From NCBI GenBank assembly GCA_003635195.1, contig PYIY01000083.1:1-61498 (forward strand): DNA of 61,498 nucleotides, written 5' to 3'. The translations under genes were made by a program, and so were the position numbers. Under the pieces are notes generated by a model, which ran no database searches, was not told the origin of the DNA, and saw nothing but the letters and a program-made list of their open reading frames with translations. This DNA comes from Candidatus Poribacteria bacterium (GTDB lineage Bacteria; Poribacteria; WGA-4E; WGA-3G). Each line of letters begins with the position of its first letter. The stretch's first letter is position 1. Shown in pieces: positions 33,712-42,611 of the stretch.

Positions 33712-34233
33712 CTACCGAAACGTAACCTTATCCGTCTCTGCTCTCTCAAGCAGGCTTCGGACAATCTGTAATGTCAATTTAGAAAGTTTTTCTGAAAACT
33801 CGGCATCCGTAAGCGTTCGATATCGCGAAGGTTGCGATGTCGTAAGCCGTTCATTGGCAATCGTCAACGCACTCGACACGAGCGGCATAGGCACTTCGAT
33901 CTGCACAGACGCAGGCGCACCGTTTTCTTCAGGAGCAGGAACGGATATTGTTCCTGCTGTATCACCTGCCAAAAAACTTTCGCGCCGCGAATTGATTTCG
34001 GCTAATATTTGCTGCGACGCGATTTGGTGTGCAAACTTTTTTGAGCCGGGGACGGGTTCTGGTGTTTCATAGATGTGGTCACCGTAAGACACGGTTACCT
34101 GCCACCGAGGCGCATCCGCCGAACCGTGCTGTGTCTCCGTATACTTCGGCTGCTGCAATCCTCGTTCTTGGCAATATTGAATCAAAAGTCCTTTGTAGTT
34201 TTCTGATGCCTCGTCAGGTGCCAAATCTGCCAT
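33712..34233 (-). CDS. Stand-alone double-stranded RNA-binding domain protein
   Basis: This 173-aa protein starts with GAGGAGG before ATG. Residues 9-75 are a dsRNA-binding motif: NYKGLLIQYCQERGLQQPKY, then WQVTVSYGDHIYETPEPVPGS and KKFAHQIASQQILAEI, very like the C-terminal dsRBD of RNase III, with the KKxAxxxAA-type RNA-contacting helix. No RNase III catalytic domain is attached. The C-terminal ~95 residues are unassigned. It follows rpsU by 20 bp in one operon, which suggests a link with ribosome or RNA biology. Confidence 0.8.
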   Translation of the reverse strand: MADLAPDEASENYKGLLIQYCQERGLQQPKYTETQHGSADAPRWQVTVSYGDHIYETPEPVPGSKKFAHQIASQQILAEINSRRESFLAGDTAGTISVPAPEENGAPASVQIEVPMPLVSSALTIANERLTTSQPSRYRTLTDAEFSEKLSKLTLQIVRSLLERAETDKVTFR

Positions 34234-34253
34234 GCATGCCTCCTCGTACCGTC

Positions 34254-34508
34254 TTAGCGGGTCCCGCCACCGCCGGCACCGCCGCCACTGCTACCGTTAT
34301 AAAATTGCGGACGCTCACCCGTTCTACGGGGTTTAACTTTCCGCTGCCGTTTCATCTCAATCCTACGCCGTTTCTCGCTCGGTTTCTCATAGAAACTCCG
34401 CTTTTTAATCTCTGTAACAATACCCGCTTTACCGCACATCTTCTTAAAACGTGCCAAGGCGCGATCAAACGCTTCACCTGAGTCTACGCTCACTTCTACT
34501 TGAACCAT
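34254..34508 (-). CDS. rpsU: 30S ribosomal protein S21
   Basis: I chose ATG 34508 ([20 protein letters not shown]) because GGAGG lies eight nt upstream; an upstream in-frame ATG at 34583 would overlap the promoter. The 84-aa product keeps the S21 pattern: a short beta start, [17 protein letters not shown], then the basic [13 protein letters not shown] block. The C terminus extends into an Arg/Gly-rich tail ([10 protein letters not shown]) longer than in E. coli (71 aa). S21 aids base pairing of 16S rRNA with mRNA. It is first in a two-gene operon with a dsRBD protein. Confidence 0.93.
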   Translation of the reverse strand: MVQVEVSVDSGEAFDRALARFKKMCGKAGIVTEIKKRSFYEKPSEKRRRIEMKRQRKVKPRRTGERPQFYNGSSGGGAGGGGTR

Positions 34509-34554
34509 TGCTTTAAGCCTCCATTGAAATTTGAAATCTTGAAACATTGTATAA

Positions 34555-34583
34555 ATTGTATCACATTTCAGCGGAGATGTCAA
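34555..34583 (-). promoter_or_regulatory. sigma70 promoter for rpsU
   Basis: Minus strand: TTGACA, 17 nt, TACAAT. The expected +1 is near 34548. Confidence 0.75.
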
Positions 34584-34707
34584 ATAATTTTCAGGTCAGC
34601 ACAGCGAAACCCCCGAACCCCTAAGCCAGGTTCTAACTGCACCTACTGACAACTAACCACTGACGGAGACCGATGGCTAACAGTTTCAGATACCAACAAC
34701 CCAGGGT

Positions 34708-34838
34708 CATTCAATTCTCGATTTGGATCTTGGTTTTGCTTTACATAGGTGAATGTTCTTAGGAAAAATCGCGAGCACAGCTCGCTCCTACAGAAAAAAG
34801 ATATTCACGGACATAAAGTGAATAGGTACAATTGAATG
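34708..34838. repeat. Inverted-repeat-bounded spacer element
   Basis: CATTCAATT (34708-34716) and AATTGAATG (34830-34838) are perfect inverted copies 113 nt apart. Between them lie AGGTGAATGTTC, AAAGTGAATAGG and a GCGAGC-ACA-GCTCGC hairpin at 34771-34785 followed by TCCTACAG. No gene is seen. The 411-bp spacer 34509-34919 also holds the rpsU and TauE promoters and short TGACAACTAACC-type repeat words. Confidence 0.45.
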
Positions 34839-34863
34839 GCTCTGACCAACAACCAACAACCAC

Positions 34864-34892
34864 TTGACAATTTATCAACAATCCGCTATACT
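34864..34892 (+). promoter_or_regulatory. sigma70 promoter for the TauE/SafE permease
   Basis: TTGACA, 17 nt, TATACT. The expected +1 is near 34899, followed at once by AAAGGAGG (34905-34912). Any start codon upstream of 34899 is therefore unlikely to be used. Confidence 0.8.
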
Positions 34893-34919
34893 TATCCCAC
34901 CCACAAAGGAGGCATCACC

Positions 34920-35675
34920 ATCACTGAAATCGTTATCCTCTGCTTCGGCGCATGGCTCACCGGGGTCAGCAAAGCTGGCTTCGGCGGCGGCATCGGTATG
35001 GTTGTCGTCCCGATGTTCACGCACTTCCGCAGCGCACGGAACGTCATCGGACTCATGCTCTTGCTGCTCTTTTCAACGGATGTCTTCTCACTCCGGCACT
35101 ACTGGAAACGATGGCACCACCAAAGCGTCACACGCCTTATCCTCGGTTCTCTCCTCGGCATCGTTCTCGCAAGCCTAATTTTAAAAGACATCTCCGACGT
35201 TCATCTCAAAAAGGTGATCGGCGGCATCGCGTGTCTCTTTGCCGTGTTGGAATTCCTCCGTCCGTACTGGCAACCGTTGCTCGGAAACTCGGAGGAACCG
35301 ACCAGCACAGCACTCCAATTCAAAAGGTGGCAAGGGCTGCTTGCTGGAATGTTTGCCGGGGCGTTTTCAACGCTTGCGCACATGGGTGGACTCGTTGTGG
35401 TTATGTATCTCCTGCCGCAACGCTTGAGTAATACCGTCTTCGTCGCGACAACAACGGCTACCTATTTCTCACTCAATTTCATCAAAATTCCTTTTTATTA
35501 CCAACTTGATCTTTTCTCTTTTGAGATTTTAGTTGAAGCCATCGCACTCCTACCATTCATCGGACTCGGCGTGATAACAGGCATTTCACTGAACAACCGC
35601 GTGCCAGAGCACCTCTTTTCAAGGATCGTCTTGTGCTTCCTATTTGCCACAGGCATACATCTGCTTTTTAGTTAG
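34920..35675 (+). CDS. TauE/SafE-family sulfite-exporter-like permease
   Basis: The frame encodes about eight membrane segments with the two family repeats: GAWLTGVSKAGFGGGIGM at the N terminus and GLLAGMFAGAFSTLAHMGG in the middle. The family exports sulfite, sulfoacetate or related anions. The first membrane helix begins right after an AAAGGAGG site, but the codon in start position, seven nt after GGAGG, is ATC (34920). No ATG, GTG or TTG occurs in frame between the promoter and the first helix; the next in-frame ATG is inside the conserved GGGIGM motif. An ATG at 34836 lies upstream of the promoter. An AUC start is therefore proposed, giving 251 aa. Confidence 0.8.
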   Translation: MTEIVILCFGAWLTGVSKAGFGGGIGMVVVPMFTHFRSARNVIGLMLLLLFSTDVFSLRHYWKRWHHQSVTRLILGSLLGIVLASLILKDISDVHLKKVIGGIACLFAVLEFLRPYWQPLLGNSEEPTSTALQFKRWQGLLAGMFAGAFSTLAHMGGLVVVMYLLPQRLSNTVFVATTTATYFSLNFIKIPFYYQLDLFSFEILVEAIALLPFIGLGVITGISLNNRVPEHLFSRIVLCFLFATGIHLLFS

Positions 35676-35822
35676 CCATCAGGCATCGGCTATCAGCCTT
35701 CAACCGTTAATCCTTAACCATCAGTCCTTTCCCTTCTTTGCTGGTGGGGTTTGTAGCTTGGCTCTGTAATCCTGAAAATTCTAATTCTGACTGCTGATGG
35801 CTGACCGCCGACAGCCATCCCC
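35676..35822. repeat. Spacer repeat copies
   Basis: Two blocks: AGCCATCAGGCATCGGCTAT near 35674 and CTGACTGCTGATGGCTGACC near 35788. Confidence 0.5.
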
Positions 35823-35831
35823 GAAAAACCG

Positions 35832-35860
35832 TTGAGGTATTTCCAAAAATCCTGTATAAT
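35832..35860 (+). promoter_or_regulatory. sigma70 promoter for the Gfo/Idh/MocA gene
   Basis: TTGAGG, 17 nt and TATAAT lie about 38 nt before ATG 35898. Confidence 0.7.
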
Positions 35861-35897
35861 ACAATCCACAACAAAACACAGATGAGGTCGAAAAATA

Positions 35898-36887
35898 ATG
35901 AGTTTAAAATGGGGCGTACTGGGCGCGGGGAGTGTCGCACAACGACGAGCGATGCCAGCAATCACAAAAGCAGATGGTGCTGAACTTCACGCGTTGCTCT
36001 CACGCGATACCGCACGCGCGGGACGACTTGCACACGAACACGGTGCAATCAACGCTTATACCAACGTTGACACACTTCTTTCAGACGATGCACTCCATGC
36101 GATTTACGTCTCGACACCCGTTCACCTACACTGTGAACAGGTCATCGCTGCAGCCGAACGCGGCTTACACGTACTTTGTGATAAACCGATGGCACTCACG
36201 CCACAGGAATGCACGCAAATGATCGCCGCCTGTGATGCCAACGGCGTGCATCTGCAAGTCTGTTTCCTATTCCGATTTCACTCCTGTTTCCAGCAGATCC
36301 GAATGTGGGTAGATGAAGGACGCTTCGGGCAGCTCGTGCATGGACGCATGCCGTTCCTGAAACAGTATCAGCTCGCGCCGGACGAATGGCGCGCCCAACC
36401 TGAAAAGGGCGGGGGTGGATGTTTTATGGACCTCGGTCCGCACAGTGTAGATCTGCTCCGTTATCTTATGGGTGAGGTGAACGCTGTCAGCGCATTCTAT
36501 AATAGCGCAACCCAAGACACCCGTGTTGAAGAGACCGGCGGTATCTTCATGCGTTTTGATAACGGCGCGCAGGCGTTCACGGACCTCAGTTTTTCAGTCC
36601 CACAGTGCGACATAGTTTTGGAACTCTATGGGACAGAAGGCTCCGTTTGGGTTTACAACGACGATGGTTGGAAAATAAAAACTTACTTTGCCGGTGAACA
36701 GCAGTTGATCCCTTCGCAATACGAGGACCTATATCAGTGCCAGTTTGAGCATTTCGCAAACTGTGTGCAACGTGGCGCATCCCCAATCACTACAGGCTTT
36801 GATGGATTGAGGGCAAACGAAATTCTCGCCGCCGCCTATCGGGCAGGCGAAACCGGTCAAGTAGAGCCCTGTCCCGCTACAGGATAG
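35898..36887 (+). CDS. Gfo/Idh/MocA-family NAD(P)-dependent oxidoreductase
   Basis: This 329-aa protein begins with a Rossmann fold (WGVLGAGSVAQRRAMPAI; GxGxxA-type dinucleotide motif) and has the family EKP-like motif as CDKPMALTPQEC near residue 95, where the Lys is catalytic. The C-terminal alpha/beta domain includes GGGGCFMDLGPHSVDLLRYL, whose Asp/His pair follows the family pattern. It probably oxidises or reduces a sugar or inositol-like alcohol. No sugar-pathway genes lie beside it, so the substrate remains open. Confidence 0.9.
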   Translation: MSLKWGVLGAGSVAQRRAMPAITKADGAELHALLSRDTARAGRLAHEHGAINAYTNVDTLLSDDALHAIYVSTPVHLHCEQVIAAAERGLHVLCDKPMALTPQECTQMIAACDANGVHLQVCFLFRFHSCFQQIRMWVDEGRFGQLVHGRMPFLKQYQLAPDEWRAQPEKGGGGCFMDLGPHSVDLLRYLMGEVNAVSAFYNSATQDTRVEETGGIFMRFDNGAQAFTDLSFSVPQCDIVLELYGTEGSVWVYNDDGWKIKTYFAGEQQLIPSQYEDLYQCQFEHFANCVQRGASPITTGFDGLRANEILAAAYRAGETGQVEPCPATG

Positions 36888-36914
36888 CCATCAGCAGGCT
36901 CCCAATACCTGTGT

Positions 36915-36991
36915 CAAAATGGCACAATATGACCAGTTCCAATTTTAAGAGCGTCAATTTGTCACAGTTGGAAATCTGCCAAAATGTCACA
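36915..36991 (+). promoter_or_regulatory. Three direct repeats, possible activator sites for groESL
   Basis: CAAAATGGCACA (36915-36926), CAATTTGTCACA (36955-36966) and CAAAATGTCACA (36980-36991) lie 40-120 bp upstream of the -24/-12 promoter, where enhancer-binding proteins usually bind. Confidence 0.5.
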
Positions 36992-37030
36992 GATTCCACG
37001 GCAATACAGATGTTCTGGCAGTTTTAGAGA

Positions 37031-37047
37031 TTGGCACGAAAATTGCT
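37031..37047 (+). promoter_or_regulatory. sigma54 (-24/-12) promoter for groES-groEL
   Basis: TTGGCAC, 5 nt, TTGCT: GG at 37033-37034 and GC at 37045-37046 are exactly 10 nt apart. The expected +1 is near 37058, giving a ~110-nt leader. No CIRCE-like inverted repeat was seen. Confidence 0.7.
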
Positions 37048-37167
37048 AAGGATATAGAAGAAAACGGTCTCTATTTTTACCGTTTCATGATAAACAGGTA
37101 CCAGGCAGAGGCGTTCGAGCCTCTCCCTATAATCTTTTACGCCAAACTCAAGGAGGAATTCAACGAC

Positions 37168-39100
<1,933 letters not shown>

Positions 39101-39109
39101 ACCCACTAC

Positions 39110-39134
39110 GTGCAGTGCCAAACTGCACCTTTTT
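39110..39134 (+). terminator. Intrinsic terminator of groES-groEL
   Basis: GTGCAGT pairs with ACTGCAC around a five-nt loop and is followed by CTTTTT. Confidence 0.8.
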
Positions 39135-39137
39135 GAA

Positions 39138-39170
39138 AAAAAGTAGGCGAGGTTTCCTAACCTCGCCTAT
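39138..39170 (-). terminator. Intrinsic terminator of the coiled-coil gene
   Basis: AGGCGAGGTT pairs with AACCTCGCCT (39145-39168) around a four-nt loop. On the minus strand a run of T residues follows. It can also back up groEL termination. Confidence 0.8.
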
Positions 39171-39202
39171 ATTATCTTTATTCTATTATTTCTATATAGA
39201 TA

Positions 39203-39544
39203 CTACCAGAATGACTTGATCAGCGATATGGTGGCCGCAACAGCTGATCCGAGTGCTATCCATATAGCAGATTTTGCATCTTTGTTTGATATTGATTGCT
39301 GCTGCCCCTCTAATTTCCCTTTAATCCATGCAACATCTGTTTCTACATTTCGGAGCCCATTGTCTATACGCTTAGCGTCGTGTTTAACATCCTCTATGGA
39401 TCGTTTGACCTCTGCAACGGATTGTTTGACCTCTGCAATGGCTTGCTCGTTGGATTGTTTGACCTCTGCGATGGCTTGCTCGTTGCTACGCTTGATATCC
39501 GCCACTGCACTCAAAATCTGATCTTTGAAATCTTGATCTGACAT
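39203..39544 (-). CDS. Small coiled-coil protein with C-terminal membrane anchor
   Basis: I chose ATG 39544 (MSDQDFKDQIL) because a GGAGGAGGG site lies upstream; a longer frame from 39607 lacks one. The 113-aa product is a coiled coil with two exact SNEQAIAEVKQ units (33-bp DNA repeat) and a third partial one. The ETDVAWIKGKLEG segment then leads into a C-terminal hydrophobic helix (IWIALGSAVAATISLI). The layout resembles small tail-anchored proteins with DUF1640-like or hemolysin-XhlA-like coiled coils. The function is unknown. Confidence 0.75.
   Translation of the reverse strand: MSDQDFKDQILSAVADIKRSNEQAIAEVKQSNEQAIAEVKQSVAEVKRSIEDVKHDAKRIDNGLRNVETDVAWIKGKLEGQQQSISNKDAKSAIWIALGSAVAATISLIKSFW
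39419..39484. repeat. Tandem 33-bp repeat inside the coiled-coil gene
   Basis: Two 33-bp units (39419-39451 and 39452-39484) differ at one base and encode the duplicated 11-residue heptad-type unit. Confidence 0.9.
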
Positions 39545-39603
39545 TTTTTTCCCTCCTCCATCTGCAAGTTTAACATTAAGGCTGTAAAAAGTCAAATCCA
39601 ATT

Positions 39604-40755
39604 TCATGATGCTACGGATAGAACGGGTGCCAAAAACCGATCACATTCTTGAAGCACAGTCGCAACCTCGATGGTATGCATACACGGCGAGGTCCCATCC
39701 GGTAACGCCTGACACCCATATTCAAATCCTAAATTCAGGCACGGACTACACGGCAGGACCGCACGGACAATCCCCGCATCACGGCTCCAAGGTCCCCACT
39801 GCGCAGTGTTCGTCGGACCGTGCAACCCGATGACCGGTGTGCCAGTCGCAGCTGCGAGATGCATCGGACCACAGTTCCCGCTCACGACTAACGCCGCATC
39901 CAAAAAAAGCGCAGCAAGTTGATTAACATCTGTCCGCCCGGTAAGGACCACCACCTGATGCTGCGTCCGCTCCGCAATCGCTTCGGAGACAGAGGCTTCA
40001 TGAGGCGCGCCTGTCAAGACAATCTGTACCCCGTAGCGTGCAATAAGCGCGTCTGCTAACGCGACGTAACGTTCTTCAGGCCATCGTCTGCGCGGTTCAC
40101 CCCGTCTTCCCGCTTCTGGATGTAGCACCACAAACGGGATGTCCGGCGAAATCTGTTCTTGATCCAAGGTTTCGCGCACCGACGTACGCGCCGCCGCACC
40201 ACACCACACCTCAAGCGTAAATTCCTGTGTTGGGCATTCCAATTGCGTCGCGAGATCCAAAAAATTTCGCACCTCGTGCCGACCTTGGATGTGTGGCACT
40301 GTCTCTGTGAAGAGAAAGTGACGATACTGCCCTTTTGTCCGAAACCCGATGCGCACCGGTGCACCACTGATGTAGGCAAGCAGCGCGCTCAACCGGGGCC
40401 AATGCTCCAGATCAATCGCCCAATCAAATTTTTCGCGACGCAGCAACACAAGCAAGCGATACATCGGCATCCGAAAAGAAATATGCTTATCGATGTACGG
40501 ACAATTTGCCAAATAGTTAAGATTTGTCGGGGACGCTAACATCGTGAACTCCGCGTCAGGGAAGGTGTGCCGTATCGCACGAATCGTCGGAACAGCCAAA
40601 ATGGTATCACCCAATGCAGAGAGTTGGATAAAGAGGATCTTTTTAGGGGAAGGGGAATAAGATCTTGAAACGCGTCTACAAAATAGACTGAGCATACCAC
40701 AAAGCGGTATGCCCAAATAACGGTCTAAATACTGTTGAAAACGGTTGGATTGCAT
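39604..40755 (-). CDS. Glycosyltransferase family 9 (heptosyltransferase-like)
   Basis: This 383-aa protein has the GT9 pattern: KKILFIQLSALGDTILAVPT at the nucleotide-independent N-terminal Rossmann fold, then a C-terminal GT-B half with VVLHPEAGRR, PEERYVALADAL, VVSGNCGPMHLAAATGTPVI and LHGPTNTAQWGPW. The GPMHLAAA block with nearby Asp/Asn contacts the sugar nucleotide. The family adds heptose or related sugars to lipopolysaccharide core. Four Cys residues near the C terminus (CSPCLNLGFEYGCQ) may bind a metal, as in several GT9 members. Confidence 0.9.
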   Translation of the reverse strand: MQSNRFQQYLDRYLGIPLCGMLSLFCRRVSRSYSPSPKKILFIQLSALGDTILAVPTIRAIRHTFPDAEFTMLASPTNLNYLANCPYIDKHISFRMPMYRLLVLLRREKFDWAIDLEHWPRLSALLAYISGAPVRIGFRTKGQYRHFLFTETVPHIQGRHEVRNFLDLATQLECPTQEFTLEVWCGAAARTSVRETLDQEQISPDIPFVVLHPEAGRRGEPRRRWPEERYVALADALIARYGVQIVLTGAPHEASVSEAIAERTQHQVVVLTGRTDVNQLAALFLDAALVVSGNCGPMHLAAATGTPVIGLHGPTNTAQWGPWSRDAGIVRAVLPCSPCLNLGFEYGCQALPDGTSPCMHTIEVATVLQECDRFLAPVLSVAS

Positions 40756-40756
40756 A

Positions 40757-40972
40757 ATAGTTGTCAGGGGAATGGTTGTCAGTAATCGATACGGTTTTCT
40801 GCGAAAACCTTTCAGTTTTTAATAGTTACCGGTTTCCAGTAACCAGTAACCAATTAAAAACTTGTGTCGGGAACATAATCTGTCACTGCGTAACTCTCAC
40901 TGCGAGGCACTCTTTAACTGGCCACTGGTAACTGGCCACTGGTAACTTCAACACTGACAACTGATAACTAAT
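40757..40972. repeat. Long spacer repeat copy, near-identical to 45459-45600
   Basis: The part 40791-40959 matches 45459-45600 almost base for base. It starts ACGGTTTTCTGCGAAAACC (a hairpin), passes ACTTGTGTCGGGAACATAAT, and ends AACTTCAACACTGACA. This copy has two extra short internal duplications. Confidence 0.8.
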
Positions 40973-41570
40973 TCCCATACCCATACAACTCAATCTCTGA
41001 GATCTTCGCCAATGCTGTCGTCGGACCCGTTAGATGGTACAGATACCGCCCGCGCCGCCGCTGTCCCTCAGAAGTTTCTACATTTTCACGCTTGAGTTTC
41101 AGGTTCTCACGCCGCCGTGCCGCATCATCTGTCGTCCGGCGTACCAGCAGTTTAATACCTGTCGTCGTGACAACCTTGTTCAGACGGATGTCGATCACCC
41201 GATCTTTATTCGTCCGTTGGTCATAGATCTTCTGCCATTCTCCGAGCGAGTCAAACGCTTGTACCTCAAACTCCTCGAGATTCGTGGAGTGGATGACAAT
41301 CCGATAAATCGACCGCTTCTCCGGCAGATGGATAATCGCCTCTGACGGAATATTGAGGTCCGTTAGCGCACTGCCGGAACTCTGCTTGCGTTGGGACTGC
41401 CCAATCGTTTCAGGTTTACCATCAATGAAGGTAGGGTCACTGGCGGTTACACCCGGTTGGAGCGCGTAGTTCTCACTCCACTGCTGCCCGAGAACACAAC
41501 CCGAATATAAACACATCAGTCCCAACACCAGCAACGTGTAAATACGCTGGACATTGAATTTCGTACGCAT
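40968..41570 (-). CDS. Small lipoprotein, discoidin-like beta domain (possible)
   Basis: This 200-aa protein has a hydrophobic leader and lipobox-like YSGC, so it is probably lipid-anchored. The mature region reads like a small F5/8-type (discoidin-like) beta-sandwich: IYRIVIHSTNLEEFEVQAFD, GEWQKIYDQRT and ISEIELYGYG at the C terminus are typical strands. A basic stretch (RRRENLKLKRENVETSEG) interrupts it. Its ATG overlaps the stop of the upstream gene by one base (TAATG), so it is translationally coupled to the HExxH lipoprotein. Confidence 0.7.
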   Translation of the reverse strand: MRTKFNVQRIYTLLVLGLMCLYSGCVLGQQWSENYALQPGVTASDPTFIDGKPETIGQSQRKQSSGSALTDLNIPSEAIIHLPEKRSIYRIVIHSTNLEEFEVQAFDSLGEWQKIYDQRTNKDRVIDIRLNKVVTTTGIKLLVRRTTDDAARRRENLKLKRENVETSEGQRRRGRYLYHLTGPTTALAKISEIELYGYGN

Positions 41571-42598
41571 TATTCCCTTCTCCTCTGGATTTGAGCATTC
41601 AGTGTCTCAATATACTCAACGATGTCCGCTTTCGTCAAACGGCGTACTTTAATGAAATGCAATTTTCTAAAGAACGGCACCAAATCCTCACCCGCCACTT
41701 GGCTGAAATAGTAGACAAGGATACTCGTCGGCATCAAGGACTCTAACTGTTGATGAAGTCCATCCGCCTCCATCAATTCAAAAACCTTAATGTAAAAATC
41801 GTTGCCGTAGCGTTCCCACAACTCCGCCACCAGCGTATACGCGTAGCGATACCGCCACTGTGTCAACGGGCTGTTTTCCGTATGCCCAGTCCAATTCTCC
41901 AGTTCATTCTCACCATTGAGATCAATGCGGACATCCGCTTTAAGGCTATCAAATTTACGGTGCGATCCGCCTTGTGCATACTCCGACATCAGTACGGCAA
42001 TGCCTTCCGAAAACCAGACCGGTATATAATAGATATTCGTAAACGCGTGTGTCAGTTCATGGACCCGCACCCCGTGTTTTTCATACATTTGCATTGGAAA
42101 GTCCATCTGTATGCCGGTAATAGACTTCACATACCGTCCATTTTGAATCCCGAAACGATACTGGGTCGTCGTAAATGCGCCGAGTCTACTGCCTCTGTAG
42201 GTATCGTGGAGTGTTACGTGAATCTTATGCTCCGGATGGAAACCAAAATGTTCGCGCATCGCTTCGTAAAGGCTTTCCATATAACGGAGTGCACTGTCTA
42301 TGAATTCCTCGCGTTCATGAACCTCATCAAACGCTGGCATTCCCGGCAAGTCTTCAGCAAATTTGAGCGTATAGTGATCACTCTCGCCGAACAAGGCATC
42401 TGGAGTGATATCAGGCTCCACATCCGAGGATTCAAGCATGAGGGAACTCGCGTTCCGCTTCTCAAGTAGCCGTTTCTCACGGCGTTCCTGTGCCTCTTTT
42501 AGGGCGGTGCAGCTGTTAAAAACGAGCACGCCTACAAGTAGTGTTGGCAGCACCCAACGAAAGGTAACCACAAGGCGTAATGGACTTCTAAATTTCAT
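41570..42598 (-). CDS. Lipoprotein metallopeptidase-like protein (HExxH, peptidase MA type)
   Basis: I chose ATG 42598 (MKFRSPLRLVV) because GAGGTGG lies just upstream; a longer frame from 42700 would overlap the sulfatase gene. The ~342-aa product has a signal with FNSC as a likely lipobox. The mature part contains HELTH (HExxH zinc site) in VRVHELTHAFTNIYYIPVWFS-type context, with EGIAVLMSEY downstream where a third ligand Glu is expected. This matches peptidase MA-like proteins. It is the middle gene of a three-gene minus-strand operon with a sulfatase-like hydrolase and a small lipoprotein. Confidence 0.82.
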   Translation of the reverse strand: MKFRSPLRLVVTFRWVLPTLLVGVLVFNSCTALKEAQERREKRLLEKRNASSLMLESSDVEPDITPDALFGESDHYTLKFAEDLPGMPAFDEVHEREEFIDSALRYMESLYEAMREHFGFHPEHKIHVTLHDTYRGSRLGAFTTTQYRFGIQNGRYVKSITGIQMDFPMQMYEKHGVRVHELTHAFTNIYYIPVWFSEGIAVLMSEYAQGGSHRKFDSLKADVRIDLNGENELENWTGHTENSPLTQWRYRYAYTLVAELWERYGNDFYIKVFELMEADGLHQQLESLMPTSILVYYFSQVAGEDLVPFFRKLHFIKVRRLTKADIVEYIETLNAQIQRRRE

Positions 42599-42611
42599 AA
42601 GCCACCTCTCT

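Noticed and set aside
36915..36991. CIRCE or NifA upstream sites for groESL
   Set aside because: No TTAGCACTC-N9-GAGTGCTAA and no exact TGT-N10-ACA is present; only the direct repeats are reported.
39110..39170. CRISPR-like short palindromes
   Set aside because: They are two ordinary intrinsic terminators facing opposite directions, with no spacer-repeat periodicity.
41750..42469. Plus-strand open frame of 239 codons
   Set aside because: It is antisense to the HExxH lipoprotein gene and has no ribosome-binding site.
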